Source of the DNA: Gammaproteobacteria bacterium UBA2168
GTDB taxonomy: Bacteria; Pseudomonadota; Gammaproteobacteria; Pseudomonadales; Azotimanducaceae
Assembly: GCA_002327525.1 (NCBI GenBank)
Contig: DCWG01000035.1
Coordinates: 1-47,521, forward strand
Direction: 5' to 3'
DNA length: 47,521 bases
The first letter of the stretch is position 1, and each line of letters opens with the position of its first letter. The translations under genes and the position numbers were made by a program. Below, piece after piece: positions 26,405-34,862 of the stretch. The notes under the pieces are model-generated. The model had not been told where the DNA came from. It worked only from the letters and a program-made list of their open reading frames with translations, and made no database searches.

Positions 26405-26753
26405 CTCACTGCTCGCCTTTCTAGTGGTGCTGTGGCTACCCGCCGCAGCATCAGCAGAGAATCAGGGAAAAGTTTTGTACGATCAGCTGTGCGCGTCCTG
26501 CCATGGCCCCGAAGGGCGCGGCGACGGTGAGATCGAACACGAGGTACTACTGCGCCCGCGACCATTCAACGCAGACACTTACAAGTTCGATACCGACGCG
26601 GATTGGCGGCGCGGCACGGACACCGACCTCGGCAACGTCATCAGGAATAGCCCCCGCGCATACGCCGGATCGGCGATCATGCCCGGCTCGAGCCACTTGA
26701 GTGATGTGGAAATTGCCGCACTCGTCACGTACGTTCGCTCTCTGGAACGCTAG
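26391..26753 (+). CDS. Periplasmic cytochrome c
   Basis: A 120-residue mono-heme cytochrome with signal peptide MKRLSSLLAFLVVLWLPAAASA and a CASCHGPEGRGDG heme-binding motif at 34-46. A Met ligand candidate sits in SAIMPGSSHLSDVEIAALVTYVRS, the normal class I C-terminal helix. ATG 26391 has AAAGGAG 5 bases upstream. It overlaps the lipoprotein gene, so the heme-motif propeller, lipoprotein and cytochrome form one unit, suggesting an exported electron-transfer chain. Confidence 0.88.
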   Translation: MKRLSSLLAFLVVLWLPAAASAENQGKVLYDQLCASCHGPEGRGDGEIEHEVLLRPRPFNADTYKFDTDADWRRGTDTDLGNVIRNSPRAYAGSAIMPGSSHLSDVEIAALVTYVRSLER

Positions 26754-26861
26754 TTACACCGGTGCGCGCGCTTCAACTCCTCGGCGCGCTGCAATGGCAA
26801 CGCCACCACTCTCGTGCTATATCCGAGAGTGACGGATCAACACACAACAGGGAAACCGTAC

Positions 26862-29120
26862 ATGACACGAGCCGACAACGGCGAATGGAAGTCCACCGCC
26901 TGCATACTCTGCACGCTGAACTGCGGAGTGAAGGTGCAGCTCTCAAACAACGGCACCCAGATCGCCCGCATCCGCGGGGATGAGGCGCACCCGGCTTCCG
27001 AGGGTTATCTCTGCAACAAGGCCTCGCGTCTGAACTACTACCAGAACCGCAGCGACCGCCTGCGCTCACCCATGCGCCGCACTCCGGCCGGTAACTACGA
27101 GGCCATCGACTGGGAAACTGCCATTGGCGAGATCGCGGAGAAGTTCACCGCCGTGCGCGATCAGCACGGCGCAGATACGATCTTCTATTACGGCGGCGGC
27201 GGTCAGGGCAATCATCTACCCGGCGCTTACGGACGCATGACCAGTGCCGCGCTCGGTGTGAAGTTCCGCTCCAATGCCATCGCTCAGGAGAAGACCGGGG
27301 AGTTCTGGGTCGCCAACCGCATGTTCGGCGGATGGCCCCACGGCGACTTCGACAACGCGCAGGTGGTGGTGTTTCTCGGCAAGAATCCGTGGCAGTCGCA
27401 CGGCGTGCACCGGGCCCGTGCGCTGGTGAGAGAAATCGCGAAAGACCCCGACCGCACGCTGGTCGTCATCGATCCGAAGCGAACCGAGACCGCCGATCTC
27501 GCGGACATTCACCTGCAGGTGAAGCCCGGTCGCGACGCCTGGCTGCTGGCCGGATTGATCGCCACCCTGATTCAGGAAGACATCGTCAATCACGCCTGGC
27601 TGGATGAGCACGCGAACGGCTTCAAGGCCGTGGCCGATGTGTTCGCTCACACGGATATCGACGACTGTGCGACCAAATGCGGAATCGACGCAGCGGTGAT
27701 CGGCTCCACGGCGCATCTCATCGCGAATGCCGACAGCGTCTCTATGCTGGAAGATCTGGGTGTCCAGATGAACCGGCATTCGACACTCGTCAGCTATCTG
27801 CAGCGCATGGTGTGGGTGCTGGCGGGTCACTTCGGTCGGCCGGGGACTCACGCCACCGCCAATGGCCTTACTTCCTTCGGCGCCGGCTACGAGGTGGGCG
27901 TCAGCCCGGTGGCAGGTGCGCGCATCGTTTCCGGTCTCGTCCCCTGCAACGTGATCCCGGAAGAAATCCTGACCGATCACCCGAACCGCTACCGCGCGAT
28001 GATCATCGAGTCGGCCAACCCGGTGCACTCGCTCGCCGACAGTCCCAAGTGGCGCGAGGCGATGCGCGCGCTCGAGGTGAGCGTCGTGCTCGACGTGGCG
28101 ATGACCGAGACGGCGCGCCAGGCAGACTATGTCTTGCCAACGACCAGCCAATACGAAAAGGCGGAAGCGACGTTCTTCAATTTCGAGTTTCCAAACAATC
28201 ACTTCCATCTGCGTGCCCCCCTGTTCCCACCCGCCGAAGGGACGCTGGATGAAGCTGAAATCCACATCCGGCTGGTCACCGCCATGGGCGGCTGGCCAGA
28301 CGAGGTCGAGGCAAACCTGCGCGATGCACTGCAAAGCGGCGGCCGAAAGGCGTTTCGAGAGGCGGTGTTCGCCACCCTGGCAGCGGATCCCGCTCTCATG
28401 AACGTGGCACCCGGTCTTCTGTACCGCACGCTCGGTGATAGTCTGCCCGATGGCATGCGCAATGCAGCAGCCCTTTGGGCCATATGCCACCAGCACGCCA
28501 CTGGAAGCCCGCATTCCGTACACGCAGCCGGTGTCGAAGGCGAAGGCATGGATCTCGGCGACGCCCTGTTCGATGCACTGCTCGCCTCCCCGAGCGGTAT
28601 GGTCACCAGCGTGGAGGGCTGGGACGAAGTCTGGAAACGTGTTCCCGGCGGCAGAGTGGATCTGGAGCAACGGGAATTCCTCGCCGATGCGACCACTCTC
28701 AACGACGAGGAACCCGAGGAGACCAGCGAGGCCTTCCCCTTTCTGCTGGCCGCGGGTGAGCGCCGCGCCTTCACGGCGAATACCATCATGCGCAACCCCG
28801 AGTGGCGCCGAAAGGATCCCCACGGCGCGCTGCACATCAATCCCGAAGACGCCGCGCGCCTCAATCTCGGCGAAGGTTCCACCGCGCGGATATCCTCGGA
28901 GCGCGGCAGCCTCGACGTCGTGGTCGAGCTTACCGACCGCATGTACCGGGGGCACGTGTCTCTACCGAACGGACTCGGGCTCGACTACCCAGACGACGAC
29001 GGAACTGTGATCCAAAATGGTGCTGCGCCCAACGAACTCACGTCACTGCATCTGCGGGACGAATACGTTGGCACTCCCTGGCACAAGACGGTTCCGGTAC
29101 GTATCGAGGCCGTGGACTGA
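26862..29120 (+). CDS. Molybdopterin oxidoreductase with [4Fe-4S] cluster
   Basis: A 752-residue DMSO-reductase-family enzyme. The N-terminal [4Fe-4S] cysteines are C14, C17, C21 and C51 (TACILCTLNCGV and GYLCNKAS). The catalytic domain follows (GGGGQGNHLPGAYG, FLGKNPWQSHG, VIDPKRTETADLADIHL, ESANPVHSLADS) and then a molydopterin dinucleotide-binding C-terminal domain (RRKDPHGALHINPEDAARLNL). There is no Tat signal, so it is cytoplasmic, unlike the cytochrome gene upstream. At the position of the Cys/Sec Mo ligand of formate dehydrogenases the sequence is NAIAQEKTGEFW, without Cys. ATG 26862 (MTRADNG) fits an AACAGGGA site; the frame is open to 26814. Confidence 0.88.
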   Translation: MTRADNGEWKSTACILCTLNCGVKVQLSNNGTQIARIRGDEAHPASEGYLCNKASRLNYYQNRSDRLRSPMRRTPAGNYEAIDWETAIGEIAEKFTAVRDQHGADTIFYYGGGGQGNHLPGAYGRMTSAALGVKFRSNAIAQEKTGEFWVANRMFGGWPHGDFDNAQVVVFLGKNPWQSHGVHRARALVREIAKDPDRTLVVIDPKRTETADLADIHLQVKPGRDAWLLAGLIATLIQEDIVNHAWLDEHANGFKAVADVFAHTDIDDCATKCGIDAAVIGSTAHLIANADSVSMLEDLGVQMNRHSTLVSYLQRMVWVLAGHFGRPGTHATANGLTSFGAGYEVGVSPVAGARIVSGLVPCNVIPEEILTDHPNRYRAMIIESANPVHSLADSPKWREAMRALEVSVVLDVAMTETARQADYVLPTTSQYEKAEATFFNFEFPNNHFHLRAPLFPPAEGTLDEAEIHIRLVTAMGGWPDEVEANLRDALQSGGRKAFREAVFATLAADPALMNVAPGLLYRTLGDSLPDGMRNAAALWAICHQHATGSPHSVHAAGVEGEGMDLGDALFDALLASPSGMVTSVEGWDEVWKRVPGGRVDLEQREFLADATTLNDEEPEETSEAFPFLLAAGERRAFTANTIMRNPEWRRKDPHGALHINPEDAARLNLGEGSTARISSERGSLDVVVELTDRMYRGHVSLPNGLGLDYPDDDGTVIQNGAAPNELTSLHLRDEYVGTPWHKTVPVRIEAVD

Positions 29121-29223
29121 TTACTTGGACCGCCTTGCTCATCTGAAGAAACGGCTGTGCGAGGTTCGTGCGCTCTGTGAATGCAGTTAGACTCGGCCTT
29201 GTGTTTCATTGAGGACTCAAGCC

Positions 29224-30495
29224 TTGGAAATCGTCAATCCGGAATCGGTGGGCATGTCGTCGCATCGCCTCGAGCGCGTGACCCGATGGCTGGAACAACA
29301 GATCTCAAGTGAACGCCTGGCTGGAGCCAGTGTACTCATCGGCCGGCGCGGCAGCATCGCCTATTTCGAGACCACCGGCGTCGCGGAACTTGAAACCGGC
29401 AAGCCTTTCAAGCGTGATTCCATTGTGCGCATCTTCTCCATGACCAAACCGATCACGTCAGTGGCCGCCATGATGCTCTACGAGGAAGGCGCATTTCAGC
29501 TGGACGACCCGGTGTCGAAGTACATTCCGGGATTCGCAGAAACGAAGGTATGGGTCGGCGGCGAGGCAAGCGCTGATGAGGTGATGCCGCTCACCGGCCC
29601 GATGACCGTACGCCATGTGATGACGCATACTTCCGGACTCACCTACGGCTTCATGCGTGCAAATGACGTCGACCGCCGCTACCACCAGGAGAATATAGAG
29701 TTTCCCGGCGACGCAGCAGATCTGGAGGAACTGGTCGATCGCCTCACCCGCATCCCGCTGATCTGCCAGCCCGGTTCCGAGTGGAACTACAGCATCTCCA
29801 CAGACGTGTTGGGGCGTCTTGTCGAGATCTGGTCGGGGCAAACCCTCGATGAGTTTTTCGGGCAACGCATCTTCGCACCGCTGGATATGACAGATGCCGG
29901 ATTCTGTGTGGCACGTGACAATGAGGAACGCTTCACAGCGCTCTACACACCGCTAACGGGTGGCGATCTTGCCAGCGTGAGCCGACCTGCCAGTGACGAT
30001 GCCGAGCAGCGCGGTGGTCTGAAACTGCAGGAGCCGGTCACCGGCAGTCGTTACCTCAAGCAAGCAGGACCGCTGTCCGGCGGCGGCGGTCTGACCGCAT
30101 CGATGCGTGACTACGCCCGTTTTTGTCAGATGTTGATGAACGGTGGCGAACTCGACGGCAGCCGACTCCTCAGCCGCAAGACCGTTCAGTACATGCGTCA
30201 GAATCACCTGCCGGAAAACCGCGATATGGCCGCTATGGGACAACCGGTGTGGAGCGAAACCTCATACGACGGCATCGGTTTCGGGCTGGGTTTCGCTGTC
30301 GTGATCGACCCGGTGAAGGCGCACATCATCACATCAGTCGGCGAACACCACTGGGGCGGGGCGGCCAGCACCTTCTTCTGGCTGGATCCGGAGGAGGATC
30401 TGTTCACCGTGTTTCTGACGCAACTGATGCCCTCGTCCACCTACCCCATTCGACGGGAACTGCGGGCGGCCGTCTATCAGACATTGGTGGATTAG
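29224..30495 (+). CDS. Serine hydrolase, class C beta-lactamase fold
   Basis: A 423-residue serine beta-lactamase-fold esterase or peptidase. The catalytic SMTK is at about 72-75 in IFSMTKPITSVA. A Tyr follows in EWNYSISTDVLGRLVE, and the HWGGAAST region replaces the KTG triad. The subgroup of these PBP4/EstB-like enzymes mostly hydrolyses esters. The start is TTG 29224 because GAGGA lies 8 bases upstream; TTG 29209 is an alternative. No signal peptide, so it is cytoplasmic. Not part of the upstream oxidoreductase unit (103-base gap). Confidence 0.85.
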   Translation: MEIVNPESVGMSSHRLERVTRWLEQQISSERLAGASVLIGRRGSIAYFETTGVAELETGKPFKRDSIVRIFSMTKPITSVAAMMLYEEGAFQLDDPVSKYIPGFAETKVWVGGEASADEVMPLTGPMTVRHVMTHTSGLTYGFMRANDVDRRYHQENIEFPGDAADLEELVDRLTRIPLICQPGSEWNYSISTDVLGRLVEIWSGQTLDEFFGQRIFAPLDMTDAGFCVARDNEERFTALYTPLTGGDLASVSRPASDDAEQRGGLKLQEPVTGSRYLKQAGPLSGGGGLTASMRDYARFCQMLMNGGELDGSRLLSRKTVQYMRQNHLPENRDMAAMGQPVWSETSYDGIGFGLGFAVVIDPVKAHIITSVGEHHWGGAASTFFWLDPEEDLFTVFLTQLMPSSTYPIRRELRAAVYQTLVD

Positions 30496-30556
30496 GGCCT
30501 GACTGACATCATCTGAATATCGAGTTTCAACTCAGCAACCGATGGGGAGTTTCTGT

Positions 30557-30971
30557 ATGTGTCACGATCTGATCATCAAGGACGCTTCGATCATCGACGG
30601 CACCGGTCGGCATCTTCACCGTTACCGACTCCCCTACCTTCCTGCTGAGCGAGCTGACGCGCCGCCAGGGCGTGTATTCCCTGCCTGAGGCCATTCACCG
30701 CCTGACACAAGCCTCCGCCGACGTGCTCGGCCTGAAGCATCGCGGTTCGGTAAAGGAAGGCTGGATCGCCGATCTCAACGTCATCGACTACGAGAACCTG
30801 GAAACCGGCTATCTATACTACGTGAATGATTTTCCACACAACGGCGGACGTTACATCGTGCAGAGCACGGGATATGCCGCGACCATCGTCGGCGGATAGG
30901 TGATCGTGGAAGATGGCAGCCATACCGGCAACCGACCTGGTATCGTGATTCGCGATTTCGTACGCGGCTGA
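30557..30971 (+). pseudogene. N-acyl-D-amino-acid deacylase gene, internal deletion
   Basis: Starts at ATG 30557 (GGGGAG site) with MCHDLIIKDASIIDGTG, the start of the D-aminoacylase family. After about 18 residues it joins, in another frame at about 30610, the family's far C-terminus: IFTVTDSPTFLLSELTRR, SLPEAIHRLTQASADVLGL, RGSVKEGWIADLNVIDYENL. A TAG at 30897-30899 then interrupts the frame, which continues as VIVEDGSHTGNRPG to a final TGA at 30969-30971. Around 430 central codons, including the metal site, are deleted. The family match at both ends is clear. Confidence 0.8.
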
Positions 30972-31058
30972 TCCTCCTTGGAAGCTACGTAGATTTGCTT
31001 GTTCGGGTGACGGACCTGCAAACGATATGATGCGGTTTCGTTACGGGGGCTCACACTG

Positions 31059-31394
31059 TTGAGCATGCGCTCGCAACCGTGCAGCAACGCACTGGTGATT
31101 GCGGCGGTGCTCGCCCTGCTCCTGCAGAGCCTTGCGCCGCCAGGCTACATGGCCGGACCGCTCTCGGGCGGCGAACCGCACAGCAGCGGGTATGCGCTGT
31201 TCAATCTGAAGGGGTGCGTGCGTCTCGCCGGGGGTATGCGCCTCTCAGCGGGCGTGGACAACGTCACCGATCGCATCTATGCCGACCACCTGGGCGGGAT
31301 CAACCGGGTGCGCGGCAATCCTGACATCCCGGTAGGTGAACGCCTGCCGGGGCATGGGTGCAATTTCTTCCTGCGAGTCGATTTGGAGTTCTGA
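31059..31394 (+). pseudogene. Fused remnants: DUF2946 start and TonB-receptor end
   Basis: One open frame joins two truncated families. Residues up to about 33 (ALLLQSLAPPGYMAG) are the start of a DUF2946 protein, which normally has a hydrophobic LLLQ-PPGYMP segment. The rest (YALFNLKGCVRLAGG, LSAGVDNVTDRIYADHLGG, INRVRGNPDIPVGERLPGHG, FFLRVDLEF) is the last two strands and carboxy-terminal Phe of a TonB-dependent copper/siderophore receptor. DUF2946 and such receptors are commonly neighbours, so a deletion inside an operon has fused them in frame. Not expected to be functional. Confidence 0.75.
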
Positions 31395-31457
31395 ACCGTG
31401 CACCGAGTGTGATAGCGTGAGCAGGCTCTAACTGGGGGAACGGTAGAGGGACAAACG

Positions 31458-33347
31458 ATGAGACACCTTATTCTCTGGGCCATGCTGGTACCCGTGTTGT
31501 GGGGATGCGGCCAACAGACCTCGGCACCCGAACCGGTTGAACAAGCCGTCACACCGGCCACTGCTGCGCCGTCCGCAATAAACGTCAATCCCCTGAGAAA
31601 CGCCTACTACGGCGACACGCATATTCATACGATACTGTCGTTCGATGCCTTTCTGATGGGCACGCGACGTACTCCGGATGACGCCTATGCGTTCGCCAAG
31701 GGCAGCACTATTGAGCATGCCTCGGGCTTCATGATGCAGCTCAACAAGCCGCTGGATTTTCTTGCCGTCTCGGACCACGCCTTCTACCTCGGCATGATGC
31801 GCGAGATCGCGGACGAGAACTCGCAGTACGAGGATCACGCGATCGCACCAACGGTGCGTGGTGCAACGGATGCCGCAGGTTCCAATGTGGCCTTCCAGAC
31901 GATAATTGGTCATCTTCGCGAGCGCATGGCCGATCCTGACCTGGGTGACGATCTGGACGACCGTAACGTGGCGCGCTCGGCCTGGCAGGAGATCATCGAA
32001 GCGGCCGAGCGCCACAACGATCCCGGGAACTTCACTACGTTCATCGGTTACGAGTACACCAGCTCCGGTCCCGAATTCCAGAACCTGCACCGCAACGTGA
32101 TCTTCCGCGGCAGTGAAGCGCCGTCCCAACCGTTCGCTCGCCTGGATTCACTCAATCCGGAAGATCTGTGGGCGTGGATGGACGCCAATCGCGAGAAGGG
32201 CATCGAATCCATCGCCATCCCGCACAACTCCAACGGCTCGGATGGCTGGATGTTCGCCAAGACCAACTGGGCCGGTGAGCCCATCGACGCCGGATACGCG
32301 GATCTGCGCATGCGCAACGAACCCATCGTGGAGAATTCTCAGGTGAAGGGCACTTCAGACACCCATCCGCTGCTCTCACCTAACGACGAATGGGCGGATT
32401 TCGAAATCATGCCGCTGAGAATCGCTTCCAATCTCGAATCCAAGCCACCGGGCAGCTATGTGCGGGAGGCTTATCTCAACGGGCTGGTCATGCAGGCCAC
32501 GGGCGGCTTCAACCCCTACAAGTTCGGCGTGATCGCAGCATCCGATACACACAACGCCGCCGGTTCTTTCCAGGAGGACAACTACTGGAGCAAAACCGGT
32601 ATGACCGATATCGAACCCTACATGCGTGGTTCGGTGCCCCTGCCCGATTCATCCCCGGAGGATCCCCAGTATGCCAACGGCGCCTCGAAATACTGGGGTG
32701 CATCGGGTCTGGCCGGGGTCTGGGCGGAATCCAATACGCGCGACGCCATATTCGACGCATTCCGCCGCAAGGAGACCTTCAGTACCAGCGGGCCGCGTAT
32801 CCAGGTACGCTTTTTCGCCGGTTACGACATCGACGAATCCGTGGCCTCGGCCAGCGACAGCATCGCGCAGGCCTATGCGAAGGGTGTGCCGATGGGCGCC
32901 GACCTTACGGCCGACGGTGATCGGGTGCCCGCATTCTTCGTCTGGGCCGCGCGCGACGCGGATACCGTGGCACTTCAACGCCTGCAGATCATCAAGGGCT
33001 GGGTGGAGGACGGCGAGCCGCAGGAGGCGGTGATCGATGTCGCCTGTTCCGATGGGGGCACGGTGGACGCCGACACGCAGCGCTGCCCGGACAATGGTGC
33101 CATGGTAGACCTCGAGACATGCGCCGTAACCCCTGAGAAGGGGGCAGCCGAGTTGAGTGCCGTTTGGCGCGATCCGAAGTTCGATCCCGCGCAGCATGCG
33201 TTTTATTACGTACGTGTTCTCGAAAACCCCAAGTGCCGTTGGTCGACATGGGACGCCATCCGCGCCGGTGTCACTCCACGACCCGGCATGCACGCCACGA
33301 TTCAGGACCGGGCCTGGAGTTCGCCGATCTGGTACCAGCCGGGCTGA
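31458..33347 (+). CDS. DUF3604 lipoprotein
   Basis: A 629-residue lipoprotein (lipobox LWGC, Cys17) of the DUF3604 family, a PHP-like metal-hydrolase fold. Visible are NAYYGDTHIHTILSFDAFL (metal-binding His pair), FLAVSDHAFYLG, GYEYTSSGPEFQNLHRN, PHNSNGSDGWMF, IASNLESKPPGSYVREA and AASDTHNAAG. A C-terminal beta region ends WSSPIWYQPG. The histidine and Asp positions match PHP-type metal sites; the physiological substrate is not known. Convergent with the ArsM-like gene. Complete and undamaged. Confidence 0.88.
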   Translation: MRHLILWAMLVPVLWGCGQQTSAPEPVEQAVTPATAAPSAINVNPLRNAYYGDTHIHTILSFDAFLMGTRRTPDDAYAFAKGSTIEHASGFMMQLNKPLDFLAVSDHAFYLGMMREIADENSQYEDHAIAPTVRGATDAAGSNVAFQTIIGHLRERMADPDLGDDLDDRNVARSAWQEIIEAAERHNDPGNFTTFIGYEYTSSGPEFQNLHRNVIFRGSEAPSQPFARLDSLNPEDLWAWMDANREKGIESIAIPHNSNGSDGWMFAKTNWAGEPIDAGYADLRMRNEPIVENSQVKGTSDTHPLLSPNDEWADFEIMPLRIASNLESKPPGSYVREAYLNGLVMQATGGFNPYKFGVIAASDTHNAAGSFQEDNYWSKTGMTDIEPYMRGSVPLPDSSPEDPQYANGASKYWGASGLAGVWAESNTRDAIFDAFRRKETFSTSGPRIQVRFFAGYDIDESVASASDSIAQAYAKGVPMGADLTADGDRVPAFFVWAARDADTVALQRLQIIKGWVEDGEPQEAVIDVACSDGGTVDADTQRCPDNGAMVDLETCAVTPEKGAAELSAVWRDPKFDPAQHAFYYVRVLENPKCRWSTWDAIRAGVTPRPGMHATIQDRAWSSPIWYQPG

Positions 33348-33377
33348 ACGGACGCCGTCGAGCCCGACGAGAGCAGC

Positions 33378-33397
33378 AGCCGGGCATCAGCCCGGCT
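33378..33397. terminator. Perfect hairpin between convergent genes
   Basis: AGCCGGGC (33378-33385), ATCA, GCCCGGCT (33390-33397): an 8-base perfect stem with a 4-base loop between the DUF3604 stop and the ArsM-like stop, touching the latter. It suits a bidirectional terminator; no T-run is visible in either direction. Confidence 0.55.
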
Positions 33398-34173
33398 CAC
33401 ATCGGCTTGACGGCCATGAAGGTGTAGCCGGACACATCGAACGCCCGGGCGTTTTTCTCTCCGCCTGCTCCGCCAAAGGTGTCAAATGGTGCGCTCACCT
33501 CGATTTCCGTAAATCCGATCTCTTCGAGCATCGCAACCCAGCCTTCACACGGAAGGCCTCCGGCGATTCAGGCCGTCCACAAATCGATATCCCGTATCGC
33601 GGCCTCCGGGACGGGATTGCCGTTAGCGATATCACCGAACTGAATTCGGCCACCGGGCCGCAATACGCGCCATACCTCGGCGAATACGCGCCGCTTGTCC
33701 GCACACAGATTGAATACACCGTTGCTGATCACCACGTCTGCCCAACCGTCCTCCACCGGCAGCTCCTCAAGCAACCCCTCGCGAAACTCGACATTCGCAA
33801 GTCCCAGGTCCGCCGCAGTGCGGCCGGATTTTTCCAGCATCTCCGGCAGCATGTCGACTCCCACGACACGGCCCACGTCACCCACCTGATCGGCCGCGAC
33901 GAAGCAGTCGAAGCCTGCTCCTGAACCCGCATCCACCACCTTGTCATCTTCATTGAGATGCCTGAGCACGAACGGATTGGCAACGCCCGCAAACGATTCG
34001 ACCGCCGCGTCCGGCAGAGCCTCGACAAACACCGGATCGTATTCCAGGCGGCGCGTCAGAGGGCGTCCCGTGTGAAAGTGATATTGTCGGTTCGGCTCTG
34101 AAGCGACCTCACGATATTTGATCTTGACCTCCTCTCGTAGAGAGGCTGAATCGACCGGAAGTGTGTCTGTCAT
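33397..34173 (-). CDS. ArsM-like SAM methyltransferase, candidate selenoprotein (TGA at codon 202)
   Basis: ATG 34173 has an AGGAGA site 7 bases upstream. The 258-codon frame reads a complete class I methyltransferase: YHFHTGRPLTRRLEYD, motif I VVDAGSGAGFDCFVAA (Cys90), FREGLLEELPV, VVISNGVFNLCADK (Cys157), VLRPGGRIQFGDI. At codon 202 a TGA (33568-33570) falls in LWTA-U-IAGGLP, where relatives have Cys (LWTGCIAGAL; in ArsM, ECIGGAL). The next 55 codons stay fully conserved, with EEIGFTEIEV and GEKNARAFDVSGYTFMAVK, and end at a TGA at 33397. Cys209 lies close by. The SNC cysteine of true arsenite methyltransferases is Gly here, so the substrate may not be arsenite. Recoding is inferred; if TGA terminates, the product is a 201-residue truncation. 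Confidence 0.7.
33540..33558 (-). promoter_or_regulatory. SECIS-like hairpin after the in-frame TGA
   Basis: Downstream of the TGA in the mRNA sense, a stem GCCUUC/GAAGGC (plus a closing G-U pair) encloses a 5-base loop CGUGU. The loop begins at base 17 after the UGA and its second base is G, which fits the known bacterial SECIS geometry (short apical loop with a G near its start, about 16-37 bases after UGA). The stem spans 33541-33557 in plus coordinates. It overlaps coding sequence for GGLPCEG, so its pairing could be coincidental. Confidence 0.5.
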
Positions 34174-34241
34174 CCATATTCTCCTGGGAAACTCTGATTG
34201 ACTATCGATTAATCGGTGTGTCGTGCGTGTTTCTGCTGGAT

Positions 34242-34862
34242 TCACTTCACGACAAAGTGAAAATATCCGAATTCCTGCGTCTTGTTAGCGGGTGTCACGT
34301 GACGGTCACGCGTTTCGGATACGAGCTGGAACTCATCGCCAAACTCTGCGCCGAGCTTTGCCGAATCGTACTGAACTACGTCAAGTCCACTGCAACGTTT
34401 CGGCCCGTTCCTGGCAAAGGTAGCGACAACGGCGTGTCCACCCTGATGAAGCGCATGCCTCATCACGTTGACGTATTTCCGACGATCTCGCCGATCGGTC
34501 AGGAAATGAAACGCCGCACGATCGTGCCACAACATGAACTTGTGTGGCGCCACGAATTCGATCACATCCGCTTCGAACCATTCTACTTTGGCTGCTCGTT
34601 CGCCCAACCGCTCTCGCGCAAGATCAAGAGCGAAGCGAGAAACGTCGAGTACGCTCAGCGCCTCGTAATCCTCGGTGACGAGGTGGTCGATGAGCATCGA
34701 CGTACCGGCGCCAACATCGATCAATGCATCCGTCCTGGCGATACCGGTTTCGCGAATCAAACGAAGTGAGGGCTCGGGATCGCGTTGATACCAGCTGACT
34801 CGGGTCGGGGATGCCTCGTGGTACACCCTTTCCCAATGGTCTTTGCGATTGGTCATGCCCAT
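34242..34862 (-). CDS. Class I SAM methyltransferase, operon partner of ArsM-like gene
   Basis: A 206-residue methyltransferase beginning MGMTNRKDHWERVYHEASP with VSWYQRDPEPSLRLI, then motif I ALIDVGAGTSMLIDHL, VLDVSRFALDLARERL, an acidic EWFEADVIEF and WHDRAAFHFLTDRRDRRKYV. This short HW-VY-VSWYQ family is related to thiopurine/tellurite-type methyltransferases. ATG 34862 overlaps the ArsR stop (TGATG), implying coupled translation; ATG 34856 is an alternative. It precedes the ArsM-like gene by 68 bases, so it may act on the same metalloid or chalcogen chemistry, though that is inference. Confidence 0.82.
   Translation of the reverse strand: MGMTNRKDHWERVYHEASPTRVSWYQRDPEPSLRLIRETGIARTDALIDVGAGTSMLIDHLVTEDYEALSVLDVSRFALDLARERLGERAAKVEWFEADVIEFVAPHKFMLWHDRAAFHFLTDRRDRRKYVNVMRHALHQGGHAVVATFARNGPKRCSGLDVVQYDSAKLGAEFGDEFQLVSETRDRHVTPANKTQEFGYFHFVVK

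Noticed and set aside
27216..28955. Very long minus-strand ORF opposite the molybdopterin enzyme
   Set aside because: GC-rich antisense shadow; the plus-strand enzyme is complete.
33568..33570. Simple nonsense mutation explanation for the ArsM-like TGA
   Set aside because: Not excluded, but less favoured: the site is a conserved Cys, downstream codons are intact, and a SECIS-like hairpin is present.
34161..34769. Plus-strand ORF opposite the ars methyltransferases
   Set aside because: Antisense of well-supported genes with overlapping starts and ribosome sites.
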